A DNA stretch of 64,000 nucleotides from Cellulosimicrobium sp. CUA-896 (GCF_001942335.1 NZ_MKKH01000004.1:1-64000), one strand, 5' to 3'; positions 1 through 8,878 are shown, counted from the stretch's first letter. Translations and numbers: made by a program. The notes: generated by a model from the sequence alone, not told the origin.

Positions 1-51
1 TCTCGGGCGGTGCGACCGGCCGTCGAAAGTGTAACCTGCTCCGCCGGGTGC

Positions 52-1968
52 TCAGGACGCGTGCGGCTCGGGCGTCGGTCGGGTCCGTGGCGGCTTCGTC
101 GGGTCCGTCGGTGGCTTCGTCGGCGGCGTGGTCGGCTTCGGGTCCGGCTTCGGGTCCGTCGGCGTGGGCTTCGGCGTCGGGCCCGGGCCGGGAGTCGGCT
201 TGGGCGAGGGGCCGGGCGTCGGCAGCGGCTTCGGGTCCGGCGCGGGCGCGGCGTCGTCGGCACGACGTCGATCTCCCCCGGCGTGTACCGGTCAGGCATC
301 GGGCCGGCGCCGAAGAACTCGAAGTGCCACGGCTCGGGCTTGATCCCCCCGGGGCGCGCCCAGGTCGGGTTGTCCCACCCGTAGTCCGGCCCGTGCGTGC
401 GCAGCCACACGTACTCGGCGGACGTACCGGACGGCACGGTGCCGCCGACGTCGATCGCGAGGCCCCAGCCGTGCTGCGACGTGCCGGGCACCGCCGCGAG
501 GTACGGCTTGATCGCCTTCAGCCGCACCTGCGACTCGTACGTGCGGTAGGAGTCGGTGATGGCGAGTCGCTTGCCGAACTCCTTCTGGAACTCGGCGGCG
601 AGCGCCTCGAGCTGCTCGGCCGCGTCGCACCGCAGCGAGTGGCCGGGGGCGAAGGACAGGTCGCACAGGGCGTCGGGCGGGATCCGCCCGTTCTCGTAGT
701 CCTCGGTGGTGCCGGCGTACTTGGCGACGACCTCGCGCAGACGCTCGCGCAGCGCGGTGGCGGTCTGCGGGGTGACGCCGTCCGCGGGGAGGACGCCGAC
801 GGACGGGTACGTCGCCGAGGCGCGAGGAGGTCGGCCAGGCGGGTCGCGGTCCCGACCACGTCGTCCAGCGTCACGGACCCGTCGGCGGTCGCGCCGTCGC
901 CGGTCGCGTCGTCGTCGAGCGCGTCGTCGTCGAGCGAGCCGTCGGCGGCCGCGTCGTCGTCCGCCCCGTCGTCGCCGCGCTCCGCGCCGTCCTCCCGGGA
1001 ACCGCCCGGGGCGAGGCCGTCCTCGTCCGGCGCGTCGTCGTCGGACGAGCCGGACCCGCCGGGCCGCACGCCGTCCGGTGCCGGGACGTTGTCCTCCGGC
1101 AGCACGCGCCCGTCGTCGTCCTCCGTCCCGTCGCGGCCGGGCGCAGCGGGCGACGGCGTCGCCGGCGCGGTCGGACCGGTCGACGGGGACGGCGAGGGGG
1201 TGACCGACGGCGACGGCGCCGGCGTCGGCGACAGGTGGGCCGAGGTGAGCGCTGCGGTCCCGGCCGTGTCGTGGGCCGCCGGCCGCTCGTCGGTCCGTCC
1301 GGCGGCCTGCCGGACGTCCGGCTCCTCGCCGGACCCGCGGCGGCCGTCCCCGGACTCCTCGTCGCCGGCTCCGCCGCCGTCCCCTGCGGAGCGGTCGCCC
1401 GACCGCTCGTCGACGCCGATGCCCGGGCCGGCCAGGCCGGTCACGCCGCCCTGCCCCGGGACGACCGGGCCGGGGAGCGTGGGCAGCCGGAGACCGTCCG
1501 GCGCGCCACCGAGGTCGTCGAGAGCGTCCTCGTCCGCGGGACCGAGCCCGTCGGCCTCCTCGCGCTCGTCGGCGACCGCCGGGACCGTCACGCGACGCTC
1601 CGCGTCCTGCTGCGCGAGGTACGTGGCGAGGAGGACGCCGAGGTCCGAGCGCGCCGCCTCGATCGACGGGCTGACGCGTCGGAGTCGAGCGCGTTCGCCG
1701 TGGCCAGCACCTCGATCGCGCCCTGGATCTGCTGCGTCTCGTCGAGGCCCCGGTCGACGTCGCGCGCCACGGTCTCGACGGTGCCCGACACCGCTGTCGA
1801 GGCGAAGAACGAGGCACCCTCACGAGGCTGCGCACTGCCCGCGAGGGCGGCGGCGAGCGTGATGCCGAGCGCGGACGAGATCAGCACCTGCGAGACGGTG
1901 CGCACACCGCGCGACGGCGCGGGCAGGACGCGGTCGGCCGCGTCGTCCCGGTGCGTCGACGTGCTCAC
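52..1968 (-). CDS. Secreted M15 (VanY-like) D-Ala-D-Ala carboxypeptidase, split by three apparent frameshifts
   Basis: Likely cuts the terminal D-alanine from peptidoglycan stem peptides outside the membrane. The GTG at 1968 follows GAGGGAG and gives an N-terminus with one hydrophobic segment (SSALGITLAAALAGSA, about residues 28-43), then a long acidic and Ser/Pro-rich stretch. The catalytic domain is read at about 290-800. It has the M15 signatures DSYRTYESQ, GTSQHGWGLAIDVG (zinc His and Asp) and EPWHFEF (base Glu and zinc His). A proline-rich tail of PKPTP repeats ends at the TGA at 52-54. The reading frame changes near 1675, 820 and 255, and each neighbouring frame continues the expected protein. 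I take this as one gene of roughly 640 residues with base-call indels. The fold and motifs are secure, but the exact peptide substrate is inferred. Confidence 0.8.
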
Positions 1969-2150
1969 GCTGACTCCCTCGTGCGCTTGCTCTGGCGGAC
2001 CCCGCCGTCGCGGACGCCCGGCCCGGTCGCGCGCGTCGTCGCGCACCCGGGGCCACGGCGACGACCGTCGCGGTGCCCTCGTCGCCCTACCGTACACCGC
2101 GCCTCCCGGGCTCTCACCCGGCTCTCATCCGCCGGGGGCACAATGGCGCC

Positions 2151-2666
2151 ATGAGTTCATCGCCGCGTCGCCCCAGGTCAACTTCGCGCGTCGTCGTCGC
2201 CGCGGTCGCCGCGGCAGCGACGCTCACCCTCGGCGCGTGCGCCGACGACGGCTCCGTGTCCGTGCCGGAGTTCACCCTCTCGAGCGACGGGCTCGAGCAG
2301 CTGCTCGAGGACGCCCGTGCGCAGGCCGAGTCGATCGGCGAGGACGTCCGCTCGCTCACCGACGACCTCGGCTCCCTGCCCGACGACGCCCAGGCGCGGG
2401 CCGAGGAGGCCGTCGCGTCCGCCCAGCAGGCCGCCGACGAGGCGCGGGCGGCGGTCGACGACGCCGCCGCCGCGGGCGAGGACGCGCGTGCCGACGCCGA
2501 GCAGCGCCTCGCCGACGCGCAGGACGCGCTCGACCAGGCCTCCCAGGACCTCGAGTCCGTCACGTCCTCGCTGTCGGGCGCCGACGCCGCCGTGCGGTCG
2601 GCGCTCGAGGACCTGCGCGCCCAGGTCGACGAGCTGAGCGCGGAGATCGACTCCTCGGGATCCTGA
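2151..2666 (+). CDS. Small coiled-coil lipoprotein, function unknown
   Basis: This 171-residue protein has an arginine-rich N-terminus, a hydrophobic segment and a lipobox (LTLGAC) at about residues 26-31, so it is probably an exported lipoprotein. The rest is Ala/Asp/Glu-rich heptad sequence expected to form a long coiled coil, ending in LRAQVDELSAEIDSSGS. The ATG at 2151 is preferred over upstream in-frame starts because it places the signal sequence at the terminus. A -10-like CACAAT lies just upstream. A second protein in this window (10640-11059) has the same build and a related C-terminus, so the two look like paralogues. No enzymatic motif is visible. Confidence 0.75.
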   Translation: MSSSPRRPRSTSRVVVAAVAAAATLTLGACADDGSVSVPEFTLSSDGLEQLLEDARAQAESIGEDVRSLTDDLGSLPDDAQARAEEAVASAQQAADEARAAVDDAAAAGEDARADAEQRLADAQDALDQASQDLESVTSSLSGADAAVRSALEDLRAQVDELSAEIDSSGS

Positions 2667-2690
2667 CCCCCTCACCGTCCTGACCCCCGC

Positions 2691-2728
2691 GAGGACCAAG
2701 GTCCCCGCGCCCGGCGACCTTCGCCCGG
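2691..2728. promoter_or_regulatory. Two candidate DevR/DosR-type boxes upstream of the DoxX-like gene
   Basis: GGACCAAGGTCC at 2693-2704 has perfect 5-bp arms around AA. GCGACCTTCGCCCGG follows at about 2714-2728. The second shares ACCTTCGCCCGG with a site in the devR/usp intergenic region at 6937-6948. The likeness to a DevR-family operator rests on the linked DevR-like regulator and on the shared sequence. No binding evidence exists. Confidence 0.45.
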
Positions 2729-2809
2729 CTCCCGTCCCCGCCCCGCCACGGTTGGCTGAGGACCGAGGAGCCCGGCCAGAAGGACCGGGTCGACGAGAGG
2801 GGACGACCA

Positions 2810-3380
2810 TGGTGGGGACGATCGACCGGAACGTGAGCACCCCGCTCCCGACGGTCACGAGCACGGGACCGGGACACCCAGCCTCGCCGCACGGGCGGGA
2901 CGGCCGACGCAGGCCGTGCTCGGCGTGCTGCGCATCGTGCTGGGCCTGTACTTCCTGTGGGCGTTCCTCGACAAGACGTTCGGCCTCGGCTTCTCGACGC
3001 CGGCCGAGCGCGCCTGGGTCGAGGGCGGCAGCCCGACCACCGGCTACCTCTCGGGGGTCGAGGGCCCGTTCGCCGACTTCTTCCACGGCATGGCCGGGGC
3101 GGCATGGGCCGACTGGCTCTTCATGGCCGGCCTGCTCGGCATCGGGCTCGCGCTCGTCCTGGGCGTCGGGATGCGGGTCGCGGCGGTCAGCGGAGCGGCG
3201 CTGCTGCTGTTCATGTACCTCGCGTCGCTGCCGCTCGAGACGAACCCGGTGCTCGACGACCACCTGACGATGGCCCTGACGATCGTGGCCCTCGCGATGA
3301 TCGGCGCCGGCGACGTGCTCGGCCTGGGCCGAGCGTGGAAGCGGGTGCCGCTGGTGCGGCGCCACGCCTGGCTCGTCTGA
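2810..3380 (+). CDS. DoxX / thiosulfate:quinone oxidoreductase-like membrane protein
   Basis: This is a four-helix membrane protein of the DoxX family. Hydrophobic segments begin at LGVLRIVLGLYFLWAF, WLFMAGLLGIGLALVLG, AAVSGAALLLFMYLA and MALTIVALAMIGAG. Family members act in thiosulfate oxidation or redox defence, but most actinobacterial ones are uncharacterised. The start is set by GAGGGG eight bases before the ATG at 2810. The first ~30 codons are in a different frame from the rest, with a one-base shift near 2900, probably a sequence error. An internal GTG at 2916 is the alternative start. Two DevR-like boxes lie about 100 bp upstream, which would place the gene in the same regulon as the two-component system at 4.4-6.9 kb. 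Confidence 0.75.
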
Positions 3381-3401
3381 GAGGCCCGGCCGCTGCAGGG
3401 A

Positions 3402-3441
3402 CGGGGTGTGCGGGTGGTGGGGAGACCGCCCGCACACCCCG
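3402..3441. terminator. Hairpin between convergent genes
   Basis: A 16-bp stem (CGGGGTGTGCGGGTGG paired with CCGCCCGCACACCCCG, with one G:U pair) and an 8-nt loop lie between the DoxX-like gene and the TPR gene, both of which end here. There is no clear T run, as is common in actinobacteria. It is probably a bidirectional terminator. Confidence 0.65.
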
Positions 3442-3462
3442 ACGTCGTGCTCCCGACGGTGG

Positions 3463-4254
3463 TCAGCCGAACCGCGACAGCAGCTCCGCCGCGTAGGCGT
3501 CGCCCTGCGCGGCGGCGTCGTGCCACAGCGCCATCGCCTCGGCGACGCGCCCGGCCCGCAGCCGCAGCACGCCGAGGCTCGTGCGCGACGCCGGGTCCCC
3601 GACGAGGACCGCCTGCTCCAGCAGGTCCTCCGCGTCGAGGCCGCGACCCGCGCGCACGTAGAGGTCCGCGAGCGCCGACGCGACGCGCACCTCCCCCGCG
3701 TCCGCCCACGCCTCGAGGAGCCCCGTGGCGGCCTGCGGGTCCAGGTCACCCGACAGCGCATGCTCGACCGCGGCCTCCCAGCTCTCCCCGGCCGCCGCGG
3801 CGAGCAGGCGCCCTGCCTCGCCGGTGTCGCCGAGCGCGCGGAGCACGCGGGCGAGGCGGACCGGCGCCCCCTCGACGTCCTGGGCCTGCTCGTACCAGCG
3901 TCGCGCGGCGTGCAGGTCGCCGTGCTCGTGCGCGACGTGCCCGGCCATGAACGCGCCCTGCGCGTCGCCGGCGAGGCCCGCGAGCTCGAAGCAGCGGAAC
4001 GCCTCCGCCGCGTCGCCCGCGTCGTGGTGGGCGAGGCCGAGCCGGTAGAGCGCGCCGGGGACGTCGTGCCCGACGGCGGCCTCGTAGAACGGGACCGCCG
4101 CGGCGGGGTTGCCGAGCGCGCACAGGTCGTCGGCGATCGCGACGAGCGCGAGCGGGTCGTCGGGGTGCAGGTGCGCGACGGCGGCCCGCAGGTCGTCGAG
4201 CGCGAGCCGTGCGCCGTCCGGGACGGGCGTCGGTGCGGTCGGGGTGGTCGTCAT
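3463..4254 (-). CDS. TPR/Sel1-like repeat protein
   Basis: This 263-residue soluble protein is built almost entirely of helical repeats resembling tetratricopeptide or Sel1 units, for example AVPFYEAAVGHDVPGALYRL, AFRCFELAGLAGDAQGAFMA and AMALWHDAAAQGDAYAAELL. No signal peptide or catalytic motif is seen. Such proteins usually act as protein-protein scaffolds, and nothing here identifies a partner. It starts at ATG 4254 and runs opposite to the histidine kinase gene, from which it is separated by about 200 bp that would carry both promoters. Confidence 0.75.
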   Translation of the reverse strand: MTTTPTAPTPVPDGARLALDDLRAAVAHLHPDDPLALVAIADDLCALGNPAAAVPFYEAAVGHDVPGALYRLGLAHHDAGDAAEAFRCFELAGLAGDAQGAFMAGHVAHEHGDLHAARRWYEQAQDVEGAPVRLARVLRALGDTGEAGRLLAAAAGESWEAAVEHALSGDLDPQAATGLLEAWADAGEVRVASALADLYVRAGRGLDAEDLLEQAVLVGDPASRTSLGVLRLRAGRVAEAMALWHDAAAQGDAYAAELLSRFG

Positions 4255-4457
4255 CGGAGCAGCACGTCCTTCCGTCCCCCTGCGTCGACGGGCGGGTCGG
4301 GCATCGCGGATGCCACCCGGCTGGCGGCAGGGTAGCGCACACGGGTGTCGTGCAGGTCACACGCACCGCGGGCCACCGTGCGGGGCGGTGCAGGGCCGCA
4401 CCTGGGCCGCACCTGGGCCGCACCGGAGCCGCGCAGGGGTCTGGAAGACTGCGTCGG

Positions 4458-5621
4458 GTGAGCGGAACGACCGACCTGCCGGACGCCGTCGGGCAGCGCG
4501 TGCTCGACGCGGTGGTTGCGGTGACGAGCGACCTCGACCTCGACCAGGTGCTGCGGCGGATCGTGCAGGCCGCGATGGACCTCACCGGGGCGCGCTACGG
4601 CGCGCTGGGCGTGCTCGACGCCTCCGGCCGCGAGCGCCTGACGCAGTTCATCCCGCTCGGGCTGACGGACGACGAGGTCGCGGCGATCGACCACTGGCCG
4701 CACGGCGAGGGCCTGCTGGGCGAGCTCATCGACCGCCCCGAGGCCATCCGGGTGCCGGAGATCGCGGACGACGTCCGCTCGGCCGGCTTCCCCGAGGGCC
4801 ACCCGCCCATGCACACGTTCCTCGGGGTGCCGGTGCGCGTCCGCGACACAGTCTTCGGCAACCTCTACCTCACGGACAAGGCCGGTCGCGTGCCGTTCAC
4901 CGCGCGGGACGAGGCGGCGGTCGTGGCGCTCGCGGCCGCGGCGGGCGTGGCGGTCGACAACGCGCGCCTGTACGGGCGCGCCAAGCAGGTGGGCGTGCTC
5001 GAGGACCGCGACCGGATCGCGCGGGACCTGCACGACGTCGTCATCCAGCGGCTCTTCGCGTCGGCCATGTCGCTCATGAGCGTCCAGCCGCTCGTCACGG
5101 ACCCGGGGGCTCGCGCGCGCATCGAGGAGACCGTGGCGGACCTCGACGAGACGATCCGCCAGATCCGCTCGACGATCTTCGCGCTGCACACCGCCGCCGA
5201 CCCGGACGCGCCGTCGATCGAGGACCGGCTGCACGCGCAGGCCGAGGCCGCGACGACGGTCCTCGGGTTCGCCCCCGCGGTCGCGGTCGAGGTCGCGGGC
5301 GCGCGGTCGGGGGCGGGTGTGACGGACGGCAGCCCGAGCATGCCCGCGGAGGTCGCGGACCAGCTCGTCGTCGTGCTCGGCGAGGCGCTGACGAACGTCG
5401 CGCGGCACGCGGCGGCGAGCGCCGTCGTCGTGCACCTGGGCGTGACGGCCCACGAGGCGCGCCTGGTCGTGACGGACGACGGGGTGGGCATCCGCGCGGG
5501 GGGCCGTCGCTCCGGGCTGCGCAACATGGCGGCCCGCGCCTCGGCGCTCGGCGGGGGCTGCACGGCGGTCGCGCTGCCCGACGGCGGGACGAGGCTCGAG
5601 TGGTGGGCGCCCCTGCCGTGA
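4458..5621 (+). CDS. GAF-domain sensor histidine kinase, DevS/DosT-like
   Basis: This 387-residue cytoplasmic kinase has one GAF domain (about residues 20-165) followed by a HisKA_3 dimerisation domain and an HATPase_c domain. The phospho-acceptor is His192 in ARDLHDVVIQRLF. The ATP site shows the N box GEALTNVARHA and the G box DDGVGI. The architecture resembles mycobacterial DevS/DosT but has one GAF domain instead of two, so whether heme is bound cannot be judged. The start is the GTG at 4458, and the Shine-Dalgarno is weak. A DevR-like response regulator (6148-6870) lies close by on the other strand and is its probable partner. A stop at 5621 leaves only 12 bp before the converging flavin-binding gene. 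Confidence 0.85.
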   Translation: MSGTTDLPDAVGQRVLDAVVAVTSDLDLDQVLRRIVQAAMDLTGARYGALGVLDASGRERLTQFIPLGLTDDEVAAIDHWPHGEGLLGELIDRPEAIRVPEIADDVRSAGFPEGHPPMHTFLGVPVRVRDTVFGNLYLTDKAGRVPFTARDEAAVVALAAAAGVAVDNARLYGRAKQVGVLEDRDRIARDLHDVVIQRLFASAMSLMSVQPLVTDPGARARIEETVADLDETIRQIRSTIFALHTAADPDAPSIEDRLHAQAEAATTVLGFAPAVAVEVAGARSGAGVTDGSPSMPAEVADQLVVVLGEALTNVARHAAASAVVVHLGVTAHEARLVVTDDGVGIRAGGRRSGLRNMAARASALGGGCTAVALPDGGTRLEWWAPLP

Positions 5622-5633
5622 CGCGTCGACCGG

Positions 5634-6050
5634 TCAGCGCACGATGCGGCGCCCGGTGACGATGCGCGGCACGACCTTGACCACGCGGTCGCGCTCGCCC
5701 GGCACGAACGTCTCGAGCGGCAGGGCGAGCAGCCGTCCGCGCTCGGCGGGGTCCGTCACCTCGTAGGTGCGCCCCACGAGGACGACGGACCAGCCGCTGC
5801 GGGCCTCGGCGTCGAAGGAGTCCGCCTCGAACGCGACGACGGCGCGGCTCACCGCGACCGCGAGCTTCGACCCCGCGGCGGTGCGGAAGACGACGTCCGG
5901 GCCGTCGAGGGCGAAGTTGACCGGCTGGATCGCGGGCAGCGCGCGGTCGGTGAACACGACGCGCCCCACGGGCACGGTCGCGAGCAGCGCGTAGCTCTCC
6001 TCCGGCGCGAGCTCGGTGAGCCCTGCCGAGGTGACCCCGGTCGTCTCCAT
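5634..6050 (-). CDS. Pyridoxamine 5'-phosphate oxidase-fold, flavin/F420-binding protein
   Basis: This 138-residue protein matches the small split-barrel flavin-binding family (for example SYALLATVPVGRVVFTDRAL and PAIQPVNFALDG, then GWSVVLVGRTYEVTD). Members bind FMN or F420 and act as oxidases or reductases, and several belong to DosR regulons in mycobacteria. ATG 6050 is the likely start. Between it and devR lies a GAAGGTCC-containing box resembling those near the stress protein and DoxX-like genes. The substrate is unknown. Confidence 0.75.
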   Translation of the reverse strand: METTGVTSAGLTELAPEESYALLATVPVGRVVFTDRALPAIQPVNFALDGPDVVFRTAAGSKLAVAVSRAVVAFEADSFDAEARSGWSVVLVGRTYEVTDPAERGRLLALPLETFVPGERDRVVKVVPRIVTGRRIVR

Positions 6051-6083
6051 GACGCCATCGTCGCGCGCGGTGCGCGGCCCGGT

Positions 6084-6102
6084 CAGTGCCGAAGGTCCTG
6101 AC
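6084..6102. promoter_or_regulatory. Candidate DevR-type box upstream of the flavin-binding gene
   Basis: CAGTGCCGAAGGTCCTGAC (reverse complement GTCAGGACCTTCGGCACTG) lies about 35 bp upstream of the start at 6050. It shares GGACCTTCG with the box at 6934-6946. The match is partial, so its assignment is tentative. Confidence 0.35.
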
Positions 6103-6147
6103 GGCACCTGCGCGCCCGCACCGACGTCGCCGGTGCCGGGCGAGCCG

Positions 6148-6870
6148 TCAGCGTCGAGGCCGTCCACCCGGCCCCCCGCCGGGCGTCGCCGGACCGCCGG
6201 CCGGACGCCCGCGGCCCGACTCCTCCTGCCGGAGCTCCGTCGCCAGCACGGCGACCTGCGTACGACGCTGGAGCCCGAGCGTCGCGAGGACGTGGGACAC
6301 GTAGTTCTTCACCGTCTTCTCGGCGAGGAAGAGGCGCGCCCCGATCTCGCGGTTCGTCAGGCCCTCGCCGATGAGCGCGACGATCTGGCGCTCCTGCGGC
6401 GACAGGCCCTCGAGCCGGTCCGGGGCCTCGTCCGCGGCGTGGCGCAGGCGCTCGAGCACGCGCGCCGTGCTCACCGGGTCGAGCAGCGAGCCGCCCGCCG
6501 CGACCGTGCGGACCGCGCCGACGAGGTCGGAGCCGTGGATCTGCTTGAGCACGTAGCCCGACGCCCCCGCGACCACGGCCTGGAACAGCGCCTCGTCGTC
6601 CGCGAACGACGTGAGCATGAGGCACGCCACCTCGGGGAGCTCGGAGCGCACCTCGCGGCACACCTCGACGCCGGACCCGTCGGGCAGGCGCACGTCGAGG
6701 ACGGCCACGTCGGGCCGCGTCGCGCGGATGCGCGCGAGCGCGGAGGCCGCGGTGCCGGCCTCGCCGACGACCGTGATGTCACCGGCCGCCTCGAGCAGCG
6801 CGGCGACGCCGCGGCGGACCACCTCGTGGTCGTCGAGCAGGAACACACGGATCGGCTCGGGGGTGCCCAT
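6148..6870 (-). CDS. NarL/LuxR-family response regulator, DevR/DosR-like
   Basis: This 240-residue protein has a receiver domain with the acidic pocket Asp13/Asp14, phospho-acceptor Asp59 (VAVLDVRLPDGSG) and a conserved Lys in YVLKQI. Its C-terminal LuxR-type helix-turn-helix includes EKTVKNYVSHVLATLGLQRR, which is very close to the DNA-recognition helix of mycobacterial DosR. It is therefore expected to bind DevR-type boxes when phosphorylated by the nearby GAF kinase. ATG 6870 starts it, divergent from the stress protein gene, with a candidate box in between that could serve both. A Gly/Pro/Arg-rich tail follows the HTH. DosR systems answer hypoxia, nitric oxide or redox signals, but the signal here is not shown. 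Confidence 0.85.
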   Translation of the reverse strand: MGTPEPIRVFLLDDHEVVRRGVAALLEAAGDITVVGEAGTAASALARIRATRPDVAVLDVRLPDGSGVEVCREVRSELPEVACLMLTSFADDEALFQAVVAGASGYVLKQIHGSDLVGAVRTVAAGGSLLDPVSTARVLERLRHAADEAPDRLEGLSPQERQIVALIGEGLTNREIGARLFLAEKTVKNYVSHVLATLGLQRRTQVAVLATELRQEESGRGRPAGGPATPGGGPGGRPRR

Positions 6871-6931
6871 GGCACTCAACCTAGTCCGCGACGGCGCGTC
6901 CGCCCGGACCGTCGCGCCCGGCTCGCCGCGA

Positions 6932-6952
6932 TCGGGACCTTCGCCCGGGACC
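6932..6952. promoter_or_regulatory. Candidate DevR-type operator between devR-like and usp genes
   Basis: GGGACCTTCGCCCGGGACC at 6934-6952 contains a 13-bp imperfect dyad and an overlapping second GGGACC half-site. It is located in the divergent promoter region, where it could control both the regulator and the universal stress protein. Related sequences occur at 2693, 2714 and 6084. Confidence 0.5.
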
Positions 6953-7064
6953 TCGGTGACCTCCGGCCCGGGCCGGAGGACCCGTCCGGGCGTGCCGGGA
7001 ACCCGGACCCGCGGTAGGCAGGGAGGTGCGGCGGGCAGGCGCCGCGGCAGGACGAGGTGGGGAC

Positions 7065-7880
7065 ATGCCGGGGACGGACGACGACGTCGGTCGCGCGGTG
7101 CTGGTCGGTGTCGACGGCAGCACGACGAGCGCCAAGGCGGTCGAGCGCGCGGTGCGGGAGGCGGCGCTGCGTGGCGCCGCGCTCCACATCGTGTTCGTGG
7201 CACCCCGTACGGACGTGCGCGAACAGGGCGCGTGCGTGCTCGACGCCGCGGCGGACCGCGCCGCGCGCGTCGACCGGCACGTGCGGGTGCGCACGACGCT
7301 GCGGTCCGGCGCGCCGGTGGCGGTCCTGCTCGAGGCCGCGCGCACGGCCGAGGTCGTGGTCGTCGGCACGCGGCGGCTGGGCACCCGGCGGCCCCGGCCG
7401 GACGAGGCGGTCGCGTGCGGCTCCGTCTCGACGCGCGTCGCCGCGGCCGCGGCGGTCCCCGTGGTCGTCGTCCCACCGGTCGAGGACCGCCGGCGCAGGA
7501 CGAGCGACGTCGTGGTGGGCGTCGACGGCTCCGCGGCGGCCGACGCCGCCCTGGCCTTCGCCCTCGACGAGGCACGGGTCACGGGCGGCCGCGTCGTGGC
7601 CGTGTGCGCGGGGGCTCCGGCCTCCGAGGGCGCGGCCACGGTCCGGGCCGCGCTCGACCGGGTGGGCGCCGTCGGCCACGGCGGTGTGGACGTCCACCCG
7701 CTCGTCGTCGGCCAGCGGCCGCCGACGGCGCTGCGCGAGCTCGGCGCGGACGCGGCGCTGACCGTCGTCGGGACCCGGGGACGACGCGGCCCCTCGGGCG
7801 CGGTGCTCGGGCCGGTGAGCCAGGAGGTGCTGCGCAACGCCCCCGGGCCGGTCGCGGTCGTCCACGCCGGACCGCGGTGA
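7065..7880 (+). CDS. Tandem universal stress protein (two Usp domains)
   Basis: The 271-residue protein has two UspA folds, about residues 8-140 and 148-270. Each begins with a strand ending in VGVDGS. The second keeps the ATP-binding signature as VVGTRGRRGPSGAVLGPVS, while in the first domain the equivalent region (VVVGTRRLGTRR) is degenerate. The start ATG 7065 follows GAGGTGGGGAC, a strong ribosome site. Two-domain Usp proteins are typical members of DosR regulons. The position next to a DevR-like regulator and a candidate operator supports induction by that system. Confidence 0.85.
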   Translation: MPGTDDDVGRAVLVGVDGSTTSAKAVERAVREAALRGAALHIVFVAPRTDVREQGACVLDAAADRAARVDRHVRVRTTLRSGAPVAVLLEAARTAEVVVVGTRRLGTRRPRPDEAVACGSVSTRVAAAAAVPVVVVPPVEDRRRRTSDVVVGVDGSAAADAALAFALDEARVTGGRVVAVCAGAPASEGAATVRAALDRVGAVGHGGVDVHPLVVGQRPPTALRELGADAALTVVGTRGRRGPSGAVLGPVSQEVLRNAPGPVAVVHAGPR

Positions 7881-7890
7881 CGGCCGACGC

Positions 7891-7938
7891 TTGCTCGGCA
7901 CGGGTTGCCGCACTAGATTTTTCGGTATGCCGAACTTT
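7891..7938 (+). promoter_or_regulatory. Promoter and DtxR/MntR-like operator over a probable leaderless start
   Basis: TTGCTC (7891-7896), a 17-bp spacer and TAGATT (7914-7919) make a good sigma70-type promoter whose transcript would begin at or beside the ATG at 7927. The dyad TTCGGTATGCCGAA (7921-7934), flanked by T runs, covers the transcription start and the start codon itself. Position and form fit a metal-dependent DtxR-family repressor such as MntR. The assignment is inferred from the downstream metal transporter. Confidence 0.6.
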
Positions 7939-8878
7939 TCCCGTCGAGCGTGGGCCGCGGGCGCCCTCGCGCTCCTCGTGCCGCTCGCCGCCTGCTCGAC
8001 GAGCACCGACGCCGCGCAGGCCGGCGGCGACGACCAGCCCGTCATCCTGACGACGTTCACCGTGCTCGCCGACATGGCGGAGAACGTCGCGGGCGACCAC
8101 CTGCGCGTCGAGTCGATCACCAAGGTCGGCGCGGAGATCCACGGCTATGAGCCCACCCCGGGGGACCTGCGCCGGGCGGCGGAGGCCGACCTCGTGCTCG
8201 ACAACGGGCTCGGGCTCGAGGCGTGGTTCGAGCGGTTCGTCGACGACCTCGACGTGCCGCACGCCGTCGTCAGCGAGGGCGTGGAGACCATCCCCCTCGG
8301 CGACGACACCGCCGAGGAGTACCGCGGCACGGCCAACCCGCACGCCTGGATGTCGCCCCTGAACGGGCAGCGGTACGTGGAGAACATGGCCGCGGCGTTC
8401 GCGGAGCTCGACCCCGCGCACGCGGACGACTACGCCGCGAACGCCGCGGACTACGCGGCCGAGCTGGGGACGCTCCACGACGAGCTCACCGCCGCGCTCG
8501 ACACCCTGCCCGACGACCACCGCGCGCTCGTCACGTGCGAGGGCGCCTTCTCCTACCTCGCGCGCGACGCCGGCCTCACCGAGCAGTACCTGTGGGCCGT
8601 CAACGCCGAACGGCAGGCCACGCCGCAGCAGGTCGCCCGCACCATCGAGCTCGTCGACGACGCCGACGTCCCCGCCGTCTTCTGCGAGTCGACCGTCTCC
8701 GACGAGGCGATGCAGAAGGTCGTCTCCGCCACGGGCGCCGCGTTCGGCGGCACGCTGTACGTCGACTCCCTCTCCGAGGCCGACGGCCCGGTGCCCACCT
8801 ACCTCGACCTGCTCCGCCACGACGTCGACACGATCGTCGCCGGCCTCACCGGGGCCGCGCCCGAGGACGAGGCTGATG
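7927..8878 (+). CDS. Metal (Mn/Zn/Fe) ABC transporter substrate-binding lipoprotein
   Basis: This is a cluster A-I (ZnuA/MntC/SitA type) solute-binding lipoprotein that captures a divalent metal outside the membrane. It has a signal peptide with lipobox LVPLAAC (about residue 23). Metal-site motifs are AEIHGYEPTPGD, ANPHAWMSP, a Glu in AERQATPQQV, and an acidic residue in the VDSLSEADGP region. The lack of a long His-rich loop favours Mn or Fe over Zn. The frame stays open past 8878, but the ATPase gene begins there, and a one-base correction near 8870 would give a stop overlapping its ATG, as usual in this operon type. It is the first gene of a three-gene operon. A leaderless start at ATG 7927 is likely. 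Confidence 0.85.

Noticed and set aside
52-1968. Calling the split M15 peptidase and other split genes pseudogenes
   Set aside because: Each break is one base, usually in a G/C run, and reading resumes with conserved residues. The pattern is the same in genes expected to be maintained.
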